Part shown: one piece after another, positions 1 to 5,752 of the stretch
Numbering within the stretch: position 1 is the stretch's first letter
Layout of the letters: every line of letters begins with the position of its first letter
Assembly: GCA_902782705.1 (NCBI GenBank)
Contig: CACZOL010000069.1
Span: forward strand, 1 to 8,485
Reading direction: 5' to 3'
DNA: 8,485 nucleotides
Source: an uncultured Selenomonadaceae bacterium
GTDB taxonomy: Bacteria; Bacillota; Negativicutes; Selenomonadales; Selenomonadaceae
The notes under the pieces: generated by a model
The model's input: only the letters and a program-made list of their open reading frames with translations
Database searches by the model: none
What the model was told of the DNA's origin: nothing
Position numbers and translations under genes: made by a program

Positions 1-1272
1 GTCCGCCGCCGCCGCTTTCGTCTCATAGACCGGCACGACGTCGACAATCGCGCCGTATGCGCGCAGGCTTTCCGGCAAGATTTCCCGTGCCTCCTGCGCG
101 CGCGGAATGAGTACGCGCTCGCCCGGCGCGAGTTCGCCTTTCAGCGCCTCGATGACGCCCTCGGCGCGGTATTCCTGCGGCACGACGTCCGCGAGAATCC
201 CGTAATGTTTGAGCCGCGCCGCCGTTGCTTTCCCGATGGCGGCGAAATGCGCCTTCGTCAGGTCGCGGGCGTCCTTGTTCGCGGCGAAGAGGCGGTCGAA
301 GAAACGGTCGACGCCGTTCACGCTGGTGAAAATCAGCCAGTCGTAAGACGCAATCAGGCTGATGGTCGCGTCCACCGCCTCGTAGCCGTCCGCCGGATCG
401 TCGATACGGATCGCGGGCAGCTCTATGACGCGCGCGCCCATCGTCTCCAACGTCTCCGTCAGGCGCGACGCCTGCGCACGCGCGCGCGTGACGAGCACGG
501 TCTTGCCGAAGAGCGGACGATTTTCCGCTGCGTCAAACCAGGATAGCTCGCCGCGCAGCTTCACGACGTTGCCGACGATGAAAATCGCGGGCGGTTTCAA
601 TCCCGCACGCTCGACGTCCGCCGCCGCCGTCCCCAGCGTCGTGACCAGCGTTTTCTGCTCCGGCTTCGTGCCCCAGCGAATCACCGCCGCCGGCGTATCC
701 GCCGCGCGTCCGTTTTCCATCAGCTGCTTTGTTATATAAGGAAGGTTTTCGACGCCCATCAAGAATACGAGCGTGTCCGTTGCCGTCGCGAGCTTGTCCC
801 AACGCATGGAGGACTTTCCCTTCGTCGGGTCCTCATGCCCGGTCACCACGGCAAACGACGTCGCCACCGCGCGATGGGTGACGGGAATGCCCGCGTAAGC
901 GGGGACGGAAATCGCCGAGGTCACGCCCGGCACGATCTCGAACGGAATGTTTTCTTCCTTTAAAAGTAACGCTTCCTCGCCGCCGCGCCCAAAAACGAAA
1001 GGATCGCCGCCTTTCAGGCGAACGACGATGCTGCCTTCTTTGGCCTTGTCGGCCAGAAGGCGGTTGATGTCGCCCTGTTTCATCGTATGATTTGCGGACG
1101 CCTTGCCCACGTAAATCATTTCCGCGCCCGGCTTCGCCCAGCGCAGGATGCGGTCGTCGGCGAGACGGTCGTAAACCACGACGTCGGCCTTTTTCAGGCA
1201 TTCGACCGCTTTCAGCGTGATCAGCCGATAATCTCCCGGCCCTGCGCCGACAAGATATACCATTCCCGACAT
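1..1272 (-). CDS. cobA-hemD: Fused uroporphyrinogen-III C-methyltransferase / uroporphyrinogen-III synthase (CobA-HemD), 3' end off window
   Basis: This bifunctional enzyme would cyclise hydroxymethylbilane to uroporphyrinogen III (HemD part) and methylate that twice with SAM to precorrin-2 (CobA part), the branch point to siroheme and B12. I translated the minus strand by hand: 424 codons are open from the ATG at 1272 to the window edge, with no frameshift. Residues 4-245 are the methyltransferase, with VGAGPGD near 8-14, LKGGDPFVFGRGGEEA near 86-101, PGVTSA near 115-120 and GHEDPTKGKS near 145-154. The HemD domain starts near residue 255 (GKTVLVTRARAQ) and includes IFTSVNGVDRFF and AIGKATAARL. 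Roughly the last 80 residues are probably missing, judged from usual fusion lengths. The start at 1272 (MSGMVYLVG) has GGAGAG 9 bases upstream; the ATG at 1263 is an alternative without a well-placed site. It lies 119 bases after hemC, across a repeat hairpin. Fusions of this kind are common in Firmicutes. Confidence 0.95.
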   Translation of the reverse strand, partial: MSGMVYLVGAGPGDYRLITLKAVECLKKADVVVYDRLADDRILRWAKPGAEMIYVGKASANHTMKQGDINRLLADKAKEGSIVVRLKGGDPFVFGRGGEEALLLKEENIPFEIVPGVTSAISVPAYAGIPVTHRAVATSFAVVTGHEDPTKGKSSMRWDKLATATDTLVFLMGVENLPYITKQLMENGRAADTPAAVIRWGTKPEQKTLVTTLGTAAADVERAGLKPPAIFIVGNVVKLRGELSWFDAAENRPLFGKTVLVTRARAQASRLTETLETMGARVIELPAIRIDDPADGYEAVDATISLIASYDWLIFTSVNGVDRFFDRLFAANKDARDLTKAHFAAIGKATAARLKHYGILADVVPQEYRAEGVIEALKGELAPGERVLIPRAQEAREILPESLRAYGAIVDVVPVYETKAAAAD

Positions 1273-1281
1273 AAACTTTCA

Positions 1282-1287
1282 CTCTCC
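1282..1287 (-). promoter_or_regulatory. Ribosome binding site of cobA-hemD, resembling the nearby heptamer repeat
   Basis: On the minus strand the sequence GGAGAG lies 9 bases before the ATG at 1272. It sits in GGAGAGTGAAAG, which resembles the GGAGAGTGAA motif of the heptamer array 24 bases away. It supports the 1272 start over the ATG at 1263. That the site derives from a repeat unit is an inference. Confidence 0.6.
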
Positions 1288-1300
1288 AAATCTATATACA

Positions 1301-1402
1301 TATTAAAATAGAGTGGAGAGTGGAGAGTGAAGAGTGGAGATAATACGTATCTCTCTTCACTCTTCACTCCTCACTCTTAACTCTTAATATTTTACTCTTC
1401 GC
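1301..1402. repeat. Heptamer tandem-repeat array in two inverted halves
   Basis: On the plus strand 1311-1338 holds four 7-base units: GAGTGGA, GAGTGGA, GAGTGAA, GAGTGGA. After a spacer with the 8-base palindrome ATACGTAT (1343-1350), units of opposite orientation run in strict 7-base phase from 1354: TCTTCAC, TCTTCAC, TCCTCAC, TCTTAAC, TCTTAAT, ATTTTAC, TCTTCGC. The last two decay but stay in register across the hemC stop codon (1392-1394) and its final Glu-Glu codons. AT-rich edges (TATTAAAATA on the left, TTAATATTTTA on the right) are imperfect inverted copies. This may be a dispersed intergenic element like the short heptanucleotide repeats known from cyanobacteria, or a small non-autonomous mobile element. 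One copy cannot decide. Confidence 0.85.
1311..1383. other. Long imperfect hairpin between hemC and cobA-hemD
   Basis: Bases 1311-1340 pair with 1354-1383 around a 13-base loop. I count 25 Watson-Crick pairs, 3 pairs that are G-U in a plus-strand RNA (A-C in the operon RNA), and 2 mismatches (1315/1379, 1324/1370). In the operon direction the stem is followed by a weak T-rich tract (TATTTTAATAT). It could therefore act as an attenuator, an RNA-processing site or an mRNA stabiliser between hemC and cobA-hemD. It is not a classic GC-rich terminator, and the downstream gene has no obvious promoter of its own. The pairing is seen directly; the role is inference. Confidence 0.7.
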
Positions 1403-2327
1403 TCAAAAGCCCAAGCTCTTGCAAAATCTCTGCGCCGCCCTCGGCGAGCAGTTTCTCCGCCAAAGCTGTTCCAAGCGCCGCCGCGTCTTTTCGCGCGCCC
1501 TTCATCTCGCCGCGGTACGAGCGCCGGCCGTCCAGCGAAGCGATGACCGCTTCGACTTTGAGACCGTCCGCCGCCGCCGTCGCGTAGACGCCCACCGGTA
1601 CCTGACAGCCGCCCTCGACCCGCGCGAGAAACGAGCGTTCCGCTTCCGCGCAGCAAACCGTATCGTCGTCGCGCAAGAATGCGAGCATCGCGCGCATTTC
1701 CGCGTCGTCCGCCCGCGTCTCGACGGCAAGCGCGCCCTGTCCGACGGCCGGCAGCACCATCGTCTGCGGCAGCACCTGGCGAATGCGGTCGGCGAATCCG
1801 AGCCGTTTCAGCCCGGCGACGGCAAGCACGATCGCGTCGTACTCTCCCTCGTCAAGTTTCCGGAGCCGCGTGTTGACGTTGCCGCGCAAATCAAGCATCA
1901 CAAGGTCAGGGCGCGCACAAAGAAGCTGCGCCCGACGCCGAAGGCTCGACGTGCCGACACGCGCGCCCTGCGGCAACTCCGCAAACGACGAAAAGCGGTT
2001 CGACACAAGGGCGTCCCCCGGATCGAGCCGCTTTGTCACCGCCGCGATCACCAAGCCGTCAGGCACCTTCGCGGGCATATCCTTCAAGCTGTGTACGGCG
2101 ACGTCAATGCCGCCGGACAGCATCTCTTCTTCCAATTCCTTTGTGAAAAGTCCTTTACCGCCGATTTTCGCCAGCGGCACGTCGAGGATACGGTCGCCTT
2201 TCGTCGTCACGCGCTTTTGCGTCACGACCAGCCCCGGATATTCCTCGCGAAGCCGCTTCTCGATATAGTCGGCCTGCCAAAGCGCGAGCTTACTCCCCCG
2301 CGTACCGATGACGACTTGATTCTTCAC
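1392..2327 (-). CDS. hemC: Hydroxymethylbilane synthase (porphobilinogen deaminase)
   Basis: This cytoplasmic enzyme joins four porphobilinogens into linear hydroxymethylbilane, the substrate of the HemD domain encoded next. The 311-residue length matches the family. Visible motifs are the N-terminal IGTRGSKLALWQ (7-18), KGLFTKELEE (58-67), HSLKDMP (79-85) with the catalytic Asp at 83, GTSSLRR (125-131), LRGNVNTRL (147-155), and EGGCQVPVG (238-246). Cys241 in the last is the expected anchor of the dipyrromethane cofactor. The start is a GTG at 2325-2327, chosen because the protein begins exactly where the family does and GGAG lies 7 bases upstream. The first 38 bases overlap the end of hemA in another frame, which suggests translational coupling. 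The stop and last two codons fall in register with the adjoining heptamer repeats, so the C-terminal end may have been shaped by that element. Confidence 0.98.
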   Translation of the reverse strand: MKNQVVIGTRGSKLALWQADYIEKRLREEYPGLVVTQKRVTTKGDRILDVPLAKIGGKGLFTKELEEEMLSGGIDVAVHSLKDMPAKVPDGLVIAAVTKRLDPGDALVSNRFSSFAELPQGARVGTSSLRRRAQLLCARPDLVMLDLRGNVNTRLRKLDEGEYDAIVLAVAGLKRLGFADRIRQVLPQTMVLPAVGQGALAVETRADDAEMRAMLAFLRDDDTVCCAEAERSFLARVEGGCQVPVGVYATAAADGLKVEAVIASLDGRRSYRGEMKGARKDAAALGTALAEKLLAEGGAEILQELGLLSEE

Positions 2328-3612
2328 CGAGCGTCTCCGCCTCTCCTAAATAATCGAGCTTAAACAGCCGTTTCATCGCGTCGACGTAAAACGCCTCGCG
2401 CTCCGTGCCCGCCGCCGCGCTGATGGTCATCATCGGAAAACGAAGCATTTTCCGCACAATCATTTTCGACATCTGATCGAGCACTTTCTGCTCCGCCTCG
2501 CCGAGCTCCGGCAATTTGCTCATCGCGCGGCGCATCTCGCGGCGGCGGATTTTGTCCGCGCGCTGCGAAAGCCTTGCCATAAGCGGCTGGAACGAAAGAT
2601 ATTGGAACTTGTCGAGAATCGACGCAACTTCTTCTTCAATGATGGATTCCGCCTGATGCGCTTCCTTCTGGCGCTCCTCGCGGTGCTCGTCGACGACTTC
2701 TTCCAGATCGTCGATATTGTAAACCGTGACGCCCTCGATCTCGCCCACGTCGGGGTCGACGTCTCGCGGTACGGCAATATCAAAAAAAAGGAGCGAACGG
2801 CCCTCGCGCTTTTTCATCGCGCGCCGCGTTTCCTTCGGATGCACGACATAATGCGGCGCGCCCGTTGACGTCACGACGATCCCGACGTCCAGCGCTTCCT
2901 CCAGCGCCGCGTCGAAGTCGACAGCCTGCCCGTTGTATCGTTTGGCAATCTCTTCCGCTTTTTCCCGATGATGGTTCGCGACGTAAACCTTTTGGACGCC
3001 GCGCCCCAAAAGATTCTCGATGGTCAGCTCCGCCATACGCCCTGCGCCGTAAATCAGCGCGCTGGTCGACTCCAGAGTGCCGCCGAAAATTTCCCGCGCC
3101 AGCTCCACCGCCGCATAGCTGACCGACACCGCACTGAACGCGATGCGCGTTTCCGTCCGCACGCGTTTCCCCGTCGCAATCGCGCGATGGAAAAGCGTAT
3201 TGAGCACCGTCGAAGTCGTTCCCGCGTCGTGTGCCATCGCGTAAGCGTCCTTGACCTGGCTCAGGATCTGGCCCTCGCCGATGACGAGGGAATCAAGGCT
3301 CGACGCCACGCGAAACAGATGACGAATCGCTTCCTCATGGACAAAACAATAGAGATACGGCTCCATGCTCTCATCGACGCCCGTAAGCTCCGCCCAAAAA
3401 TCCTTCAGCGCGTCCACGCCGCCCGCGGCGTCATCCGTCACCGCGTAAATCTCGCTGCGGTTGCAGGTGGAGAGGATGACCGCCTCCTGCACCGTCTCAT
3501 AGCCGGATAAAGCCATCAGGCCGCCGCGCACACGCTCTTTCGGTATGGAAAAGCGCTCGCGGATTTCCACGGGCGCGGTTTTATGATTCAGCCCTACTGC
3601 GATCAACTGCAT
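2290..3612 (-). CDS. hemA: Glutamyl-tRNA reductase
   Basis: HemA reduces glutamate on tRNA(Glu) with NADPH to glutamate-1-semialdehyde, the committed step of the C5 route to all tetrapyrroles. At 440 residues it is of normal length. The N-terminal catalytic domain begins MQLIAVGLNHKTAPVEIRER and carries STCNRSEIY, with the thioester-forming Cys at 50; HLFRVASSLDSLVIGE (98-113) is the next conserved block. A Rossmann NADPH-binding loop, GAGRMAE, is near 189-195. The C-terminal half is a long charged helix and dimerisation region (about 300-425). The ATG at 3612 is chosen because the family starts here; GGAGG lies 12 bases upstream inside the preceding gene, which it overlaps by 32 bases. The partner enzyme HemL (aminomutase) and HemB are not in this window and may lie beyond the left edge. 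No heme-responsive motif was recognised. Confidence 0.98.
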   Translation of the reverse strand: MQLIAVGLNHKTAPVEIRERFSIPKERVRGGLMALSGYETVQEAVILSTCNRSEIYAVTDDAAGGVDALKDFWAELTGVDESMEPYLYCFVHEEAIRHLFRVASSLDSLVIGEGQILSQVKDAYAMAHDAGTTSTVLNTLFHRAIATGKRVRTETRIAFSAVSVSYAAVELAREIFGGTLESTSALIYGAGRMAELTIENLLGRGVQKVYVANHHREKAEEIAKRYNGQAVDFDAALEEALDVGIVVTSTGAPHYVVHPKETRRAMKKREGRSLLFFDIAVPRDVDPDVGEIEGVTVYNIDDLEEVVDEHREERQKEAHQAESIIEEEVASILDKFQYLSFQPLMARLSQRADKIRRREMRRAMSKLPELGEAEQKVLDQMSKMIVRKMLRFPMMTISAAAGTEREAFYVDAMKRLFKLDYLGEAETLGEESSRHRYAGE

Positions 3613-4234
3613 GCCTGACCAATTCCTCCGCTTTATCCAGATTCCCTTTCCGCACGAGCGCCATGACCTCGTCCGAAAGCGCTTCGCGCCAAAACGCGCG
3701 CCGCGCTTCGCTGGAGGCCAAAGTCTCCTTTACTTCGGCGCGAATCGGCACGAGGCGTTCCAGCCACGGCTCGTAAGCATCCGCCAGCGATTCCAGCTCG
3801 CCGCGCAGGCGTCTGGAAAGCTCCGGACACGCGCCGCCCGTCGACACCGAAAACAGCAGCGCGTTGCGCCGCACAGTGGCAGGCACAATGAAGTCGCTGA
3901 GTTCCAGCGGCGGCGCCGCCATATTGACGAGCGCTCCCATCGACTTTGCAGTCCACGCGGCCCTGCGGTTCACTTCCTCGTCGTTCGTCGCGCAGACGAC
4001 AAACGACACGCCCTGCAGCATGGACGTGGCAAATTTTTCCTTATACCATTTAATCCGGCCTGCCGCCACGAGTTCCACAAGCTCGTCGTCGGCTTCCGGC
4101 GCAATGACGCGCACCTGGGCGCCCGCGTCAAGCAAAGCTTCCACACGGTGGAACGCGACGCGTCCGCCGCCGATGACGCAAGCGCATTTCCCGGTCATCC
4201 ACAGCAGCGCCGGGTACGGAATCCTCTCTTTCAT
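3581..4234 (-). CDS. Precorrin-2 dehydrogenase, CysG N-terminal/SirC/Met8 family
   Basis: Members oxidise precorrin-2 to sirohydrochlorin with NAD+, and some (Met8p, CysG) also insert iron to make siroheme. The 217-residue protein has the NAD-binding GGGRVAFHRVEALLDAGA near 22-39, CATNDEEVNRRAA near 81-93, and the signature SVSTGGACPELSRRLRGELE (129-148), followed by a helical C-terminal domain. The family usually reads VNVVDDP or NVVDAP after the third strand, where the Asp (Asp141 in Met8p, Asp104 in Salmonella CysG, from memory) is implicated in catalysis. Here the stretch reads VNMAAPPLELSDF (103-115), with Ala near position 107, so that Asp appears absent. Activity may be altered or use another residue such as Asp114. 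The start ATG shares an ATGA with the cbiL stop, with AGGAGG 11 bases upstream. No methyltransferase domain is fused; CobA activity is encoded by cobA-hemD. Confidence 0.92.
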   Translation of the reverse strand: MKERIPYPALLWMTGKCACVIGGGRVAFHRVEALLDAGAQVRVIAPEADDELVELVAAGRIKWYKEKFATSMLQGVSFVVCATNDEEVNRRAAWTAKSMGALVNMAAPPLELSDFIVPATVRRNALLFSVSTGGACPELSRRLRGELESLADAYEPWLERLVPIRAEVKETLASSEARRAFWREALSDEVMALVRKGNLDKAEELVRHAVDRSRAES

Positions 4235-4938
4235 TTTCCCAGCGTCCTCCTCGCAAGAATCGTCGAAAGATAATTAACGGGCTGGTCTTTGCGCGCGCGA
4301 ATGTCGTCGATCCGCTCTTCGTCCGGCAACCCGCAGCGGCTGATCATCACGGCGTGATCGAGCATCCTGTTCTTGTCCAGAAGCCCCGCCACCTCGGGGA
4401 AATTTTTATAGACCTTCATCAAAACGACATTGTCCGAAACCGAAAGGACTTTTTCGATTTTCTGCTCGTCCGCCGTCGCCGGAATCACGGACAACACGTC
4501 GTCGCCTTCGACGATCGGCCACCCGAGGCGGCTGCCCATCGCGACGAACGCCGGAATGCCCGGAATCGTCTCAATCTGAATGTCCTCTTTTTCCAGCAGG
4601 CGGAACACATAAATATACGTACTGAAAAACATCGCGTCGCCGAGCGTCAAAAACGCCACGTTTTTCCCTTCCGCAAGGAAGCCGAGAATCTCTTCCTTAT
4701 TTTTTTGCCATGCGGCGTCGTCTTCTTCAAACCCTTTGACCATGGGGAACACTTGATAAACGATGCGCACGTCCGGCTTCAGGTACGGGCGCGCAATATC
4801 GAGAGCGACGCTGCCGTCCTTTTTTTCCGTCTTCGGCGCGATGATAATATCAACCTTCTGTATCGCTTTGACCGCTTTCATCGTCAGGAGCTCAGGGTCT
4901 CCCGGTCCGACGCCGATTCCGTAAAACGTGCCCTTCAT
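4231..4938 (-). CDS. cbiL: Precorrin-2 / cobalt-factor II C20-methyltransferase (CbiL/CobI)
   Basis: This SAM-dependent enzyme adds the C20 methyl group, the first step specific to B12 after precorrin-2. In the anaerobic route its substrate is the cobalt-loaded factor II. The 235 residues match CbiL in length and layout: FYGIGVGPGDPELLTMKAVK (5-24), the nucleotide-binding LGDAMFFSTYIYVFRLLE (99-116), and PGIPAFVAMGSRLGWP (126-141). The usual Pro after LGD is Ala here. The choice of CbiL over CobI rests on the Firmicute, presumably anaerobic setting rather than on a diagnostic residue. It is the first gene of the tetrapyrrole operon, about 65 bases after a predicted transcription start, with GGAGGAGG ending 11 bases before the ATG. 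Its stop overlaps the dehydrogenase start. It is odd that a B12-committed gene leads an operon of general tetrapyrrole genes, while no other cbi gene is in the window. Confidence 0.93.
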   Translation of the reverse strand: MKGTFYGIGVGPGDPELLTMKAVKAIQKVDIIIAPKTEKKDGSVALDIARPYLKPDVRIVYQVFPMVKGFEEDDAAWQKNKEEILGFLAEGKNVAFLTLGDAMFFSTYIYVFRLLEKEDIQIETIPGIPAFVAMGSRLGWPIVEGDDVLSVIPATADEQKIEKVLSVSDNVVLMKVYKNFPEVAGLLDKNRMLDHAVMISRCGLPDEERIDDIRARKDQPVNYLSTILARRTLGK

Positions 4939-5009
4939 TTATATATGTGCCTCCTCCGCGCAAATCGACGCGATTATGAACATTTCCAAAGATTTCTCAT
5001 TCTCCAAAA

Positions 5010-5038
5010 ATACTATACCGAACGCCGCGAAATGTCAA
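5010..5038 (-). promoter_or_regulatory. Sigma-70-type promoter of the cbiL-hem operon
   Basis: In the 123-base gap between the response regulator gene and cbiL, the minus strand has a perfect -35 box TTGACA (5033-5038). The -10 box is either TAGTAT at 17-base spacing (5010-5015) or the closer-to-consensus TATAGT at 15-base spacing (5012-5017). Transcription would start near 5003, leaving a leader of about 65 bases before cbiL. It is AT-rich against a GC-rich background. It would separate the tetrapyrrole operon from the secretion block, although read-through from the regulator gene is not excluded because no clear terminator lies between them. Confidence 0.75.
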
Positions 5039-5061
5039 TTACAGAAAAGTCCCGCGCCGTA

Positions 5062-5733
5062 TCATTCCAGCGAAACAATTTTATTTTTCAGCACGTAAAT
5101 CAGCGCCTGTGTGCGGTCGTTGACGTTCAGCTTGCGGAAAATGTTCGTCAGATGATTCTTGACCGTCTTTTCGCTGACAAAAAGCGCTTTCGCGATGTCC
5201 TGATTGGAAAAGCCCTTCGCGATGCAGGCCAGGACGTCCATTTCACGCGCCGTGAGTCGATCGCCTCTGCCGTCGCGCCACATCTCTTTTGCCCGCGCCT
5301 TGACGTCCGCGCCCTCGGAGAGCCCTCCGAAAATGCGCTCGGCAAGTTTCGGATAAACGAACGTGCCGCCGCCCGCAACCACGTGAATCGCCTTGATCAG
5401 CATCGTCGGCTCCACGTCTTTCAACAGATAGCCGAGGGCCCCGTTCCTGAGCATTTCCAGCACATACCGGTCGCTGTCGTGTACGGTCAGCGCGATGATA
5501 CGCGTCTTGGCCCGCGCCGCGACGAGCTGCTTCGTCACCTCGATGCCGTTCAGTCCCGGCATATTCAGGTCGATCAAAAGGACGTCCGGCTGAAGCACCA
5601 GCGTCCGCGAAAGCGCCTCCTGCCCTTCGGAAGCTTCGCCGACGACCTCCAGATCGTCCTCGAAATTCAGCACTCGTTTGATTCCTTGCCGCAAAAGCGC
5701 ATGATCGTCTGCGATCAGAATCTTGATTGACAT
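5062..5733 (-). CDS. NarL/FixJ-family response regulator, orphan
   Basis: This is a cytoplasmic two-component transcription factor. The 223-residue form has a receiver domain (about 3-120) with the acidic pair Asp9-Asp10, the phosphate-accepting Asp55 in LLIDLNMPG, Thr83 and Lys105. A LuxR-type helix-turn-helix follows (about 160-215): LTAREMDVLACIAKGFSNQD, then VSEKTVKNHLTNIFRKL. All phosphorylation residues are present. I chose the ATG at 5733 (MSIKILIADDH) rather than the in-frame GTG at 5742, because AGAGG lies 8 bases before the ATG and the GTG overlaps that site. The gene starts 19 bases after the secretin stop, so the two are probably co-transcribed. No histidine kinase is in the window. 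Its targets are unknown; autoregulation of the secretin operon or control of the adjacent tetrapyrrole promoter are only possibilities from position. Confidence 0.95.
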   Translation of the reverse strand: MSIKILIADDHALLRQGIKRVLNFEDDLEVVGEASEGQEALSRTLVLQPDVLLIDLNMPGLNGIEVTKQLVAARAKTRIIALTVHDSDRYVLEMLRNGALGYLLKDVEPTMLIKAIHVVAGGGTFVYPKLAERIFGGLSEGADVKARAKEMWRDGRGDRLTAREMDVLACIAKGFSNQDIAKALFVSEKTVKNHLTNIFRKLNVNDRTQALIYVLKNKIVSLE

Positions 5734-5741
5734 TGCCCGCA

Positions 5742-5746
5742 CCTCT
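5742..5746 (-). promoter_or_regulatory. Ribosome binding site fixing the response regulator start
   Basis: AGAGG on the minus strand sits 8 bases before the ATG at 5733 and overlaps the alternative GTG codon at 5740-5742. The ATG is therefore the better start, and the receiver domain then begins in the usual place. Confidence 0.6.
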
Positions 5747-5752
5747 TCTTTC

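Noticed and set aside
533..1282. Apparent break in the CobA region, since minus-strand frames 533-802 and 833-1282 look like separate short genes.
   Set aside because: These are shadow frames. Hand translation from 1272 gives one uninterrupted 424-codon CobA-HemD frame with all expected motifs.
1290..1310. Separate promoter for cobA-hemD in the AT-rich stretch (TATATA, TAATAT on the minus strand).
   Set aside because: -10-like sequences occur, but no -35-like hexamer is at proper spacing; the upstream bases are the CACTCTC repeats.
1301..1402. Reading the heptamer array as a CRISPR array.
   Set aside because: Units are 7 bases with no spacers, and the two halves are inverted.
1419..2363. 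Long plus-strand frames opposite hemC (1419-2363) and the secretin (6032-7144).
   Set aside because: Both lie antisense to conserved genes and have Arg/His-rich, low-information translations. Long open shadows are expected in GC-rich DNA.
4939..5003. Cobalamin riboswitch in the cbiL leader.
   Set aside because: The leader is only about 65 bases from the predicted start, and I saw no B12-box-like sequence or large fold.
5030..5061. Intrinsic terminator after the response regulator gene.
   Set aside because: Only a short T-run (ACTTTTC) follows a GC-rich stretch, with no convincing stem. Read-through into the tetrapyrrole operon stays possible.
4354..5730. A 458-codon plus-strand reading frame spanning cbiL, the intergenic gap and the response regulator gene.
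   Set aside because: It is antisense to two well-recognised genes and to a good promoter. Its protein is rich in Arg and His as expected from GC-rich shadow frames, and no family is recognisable.
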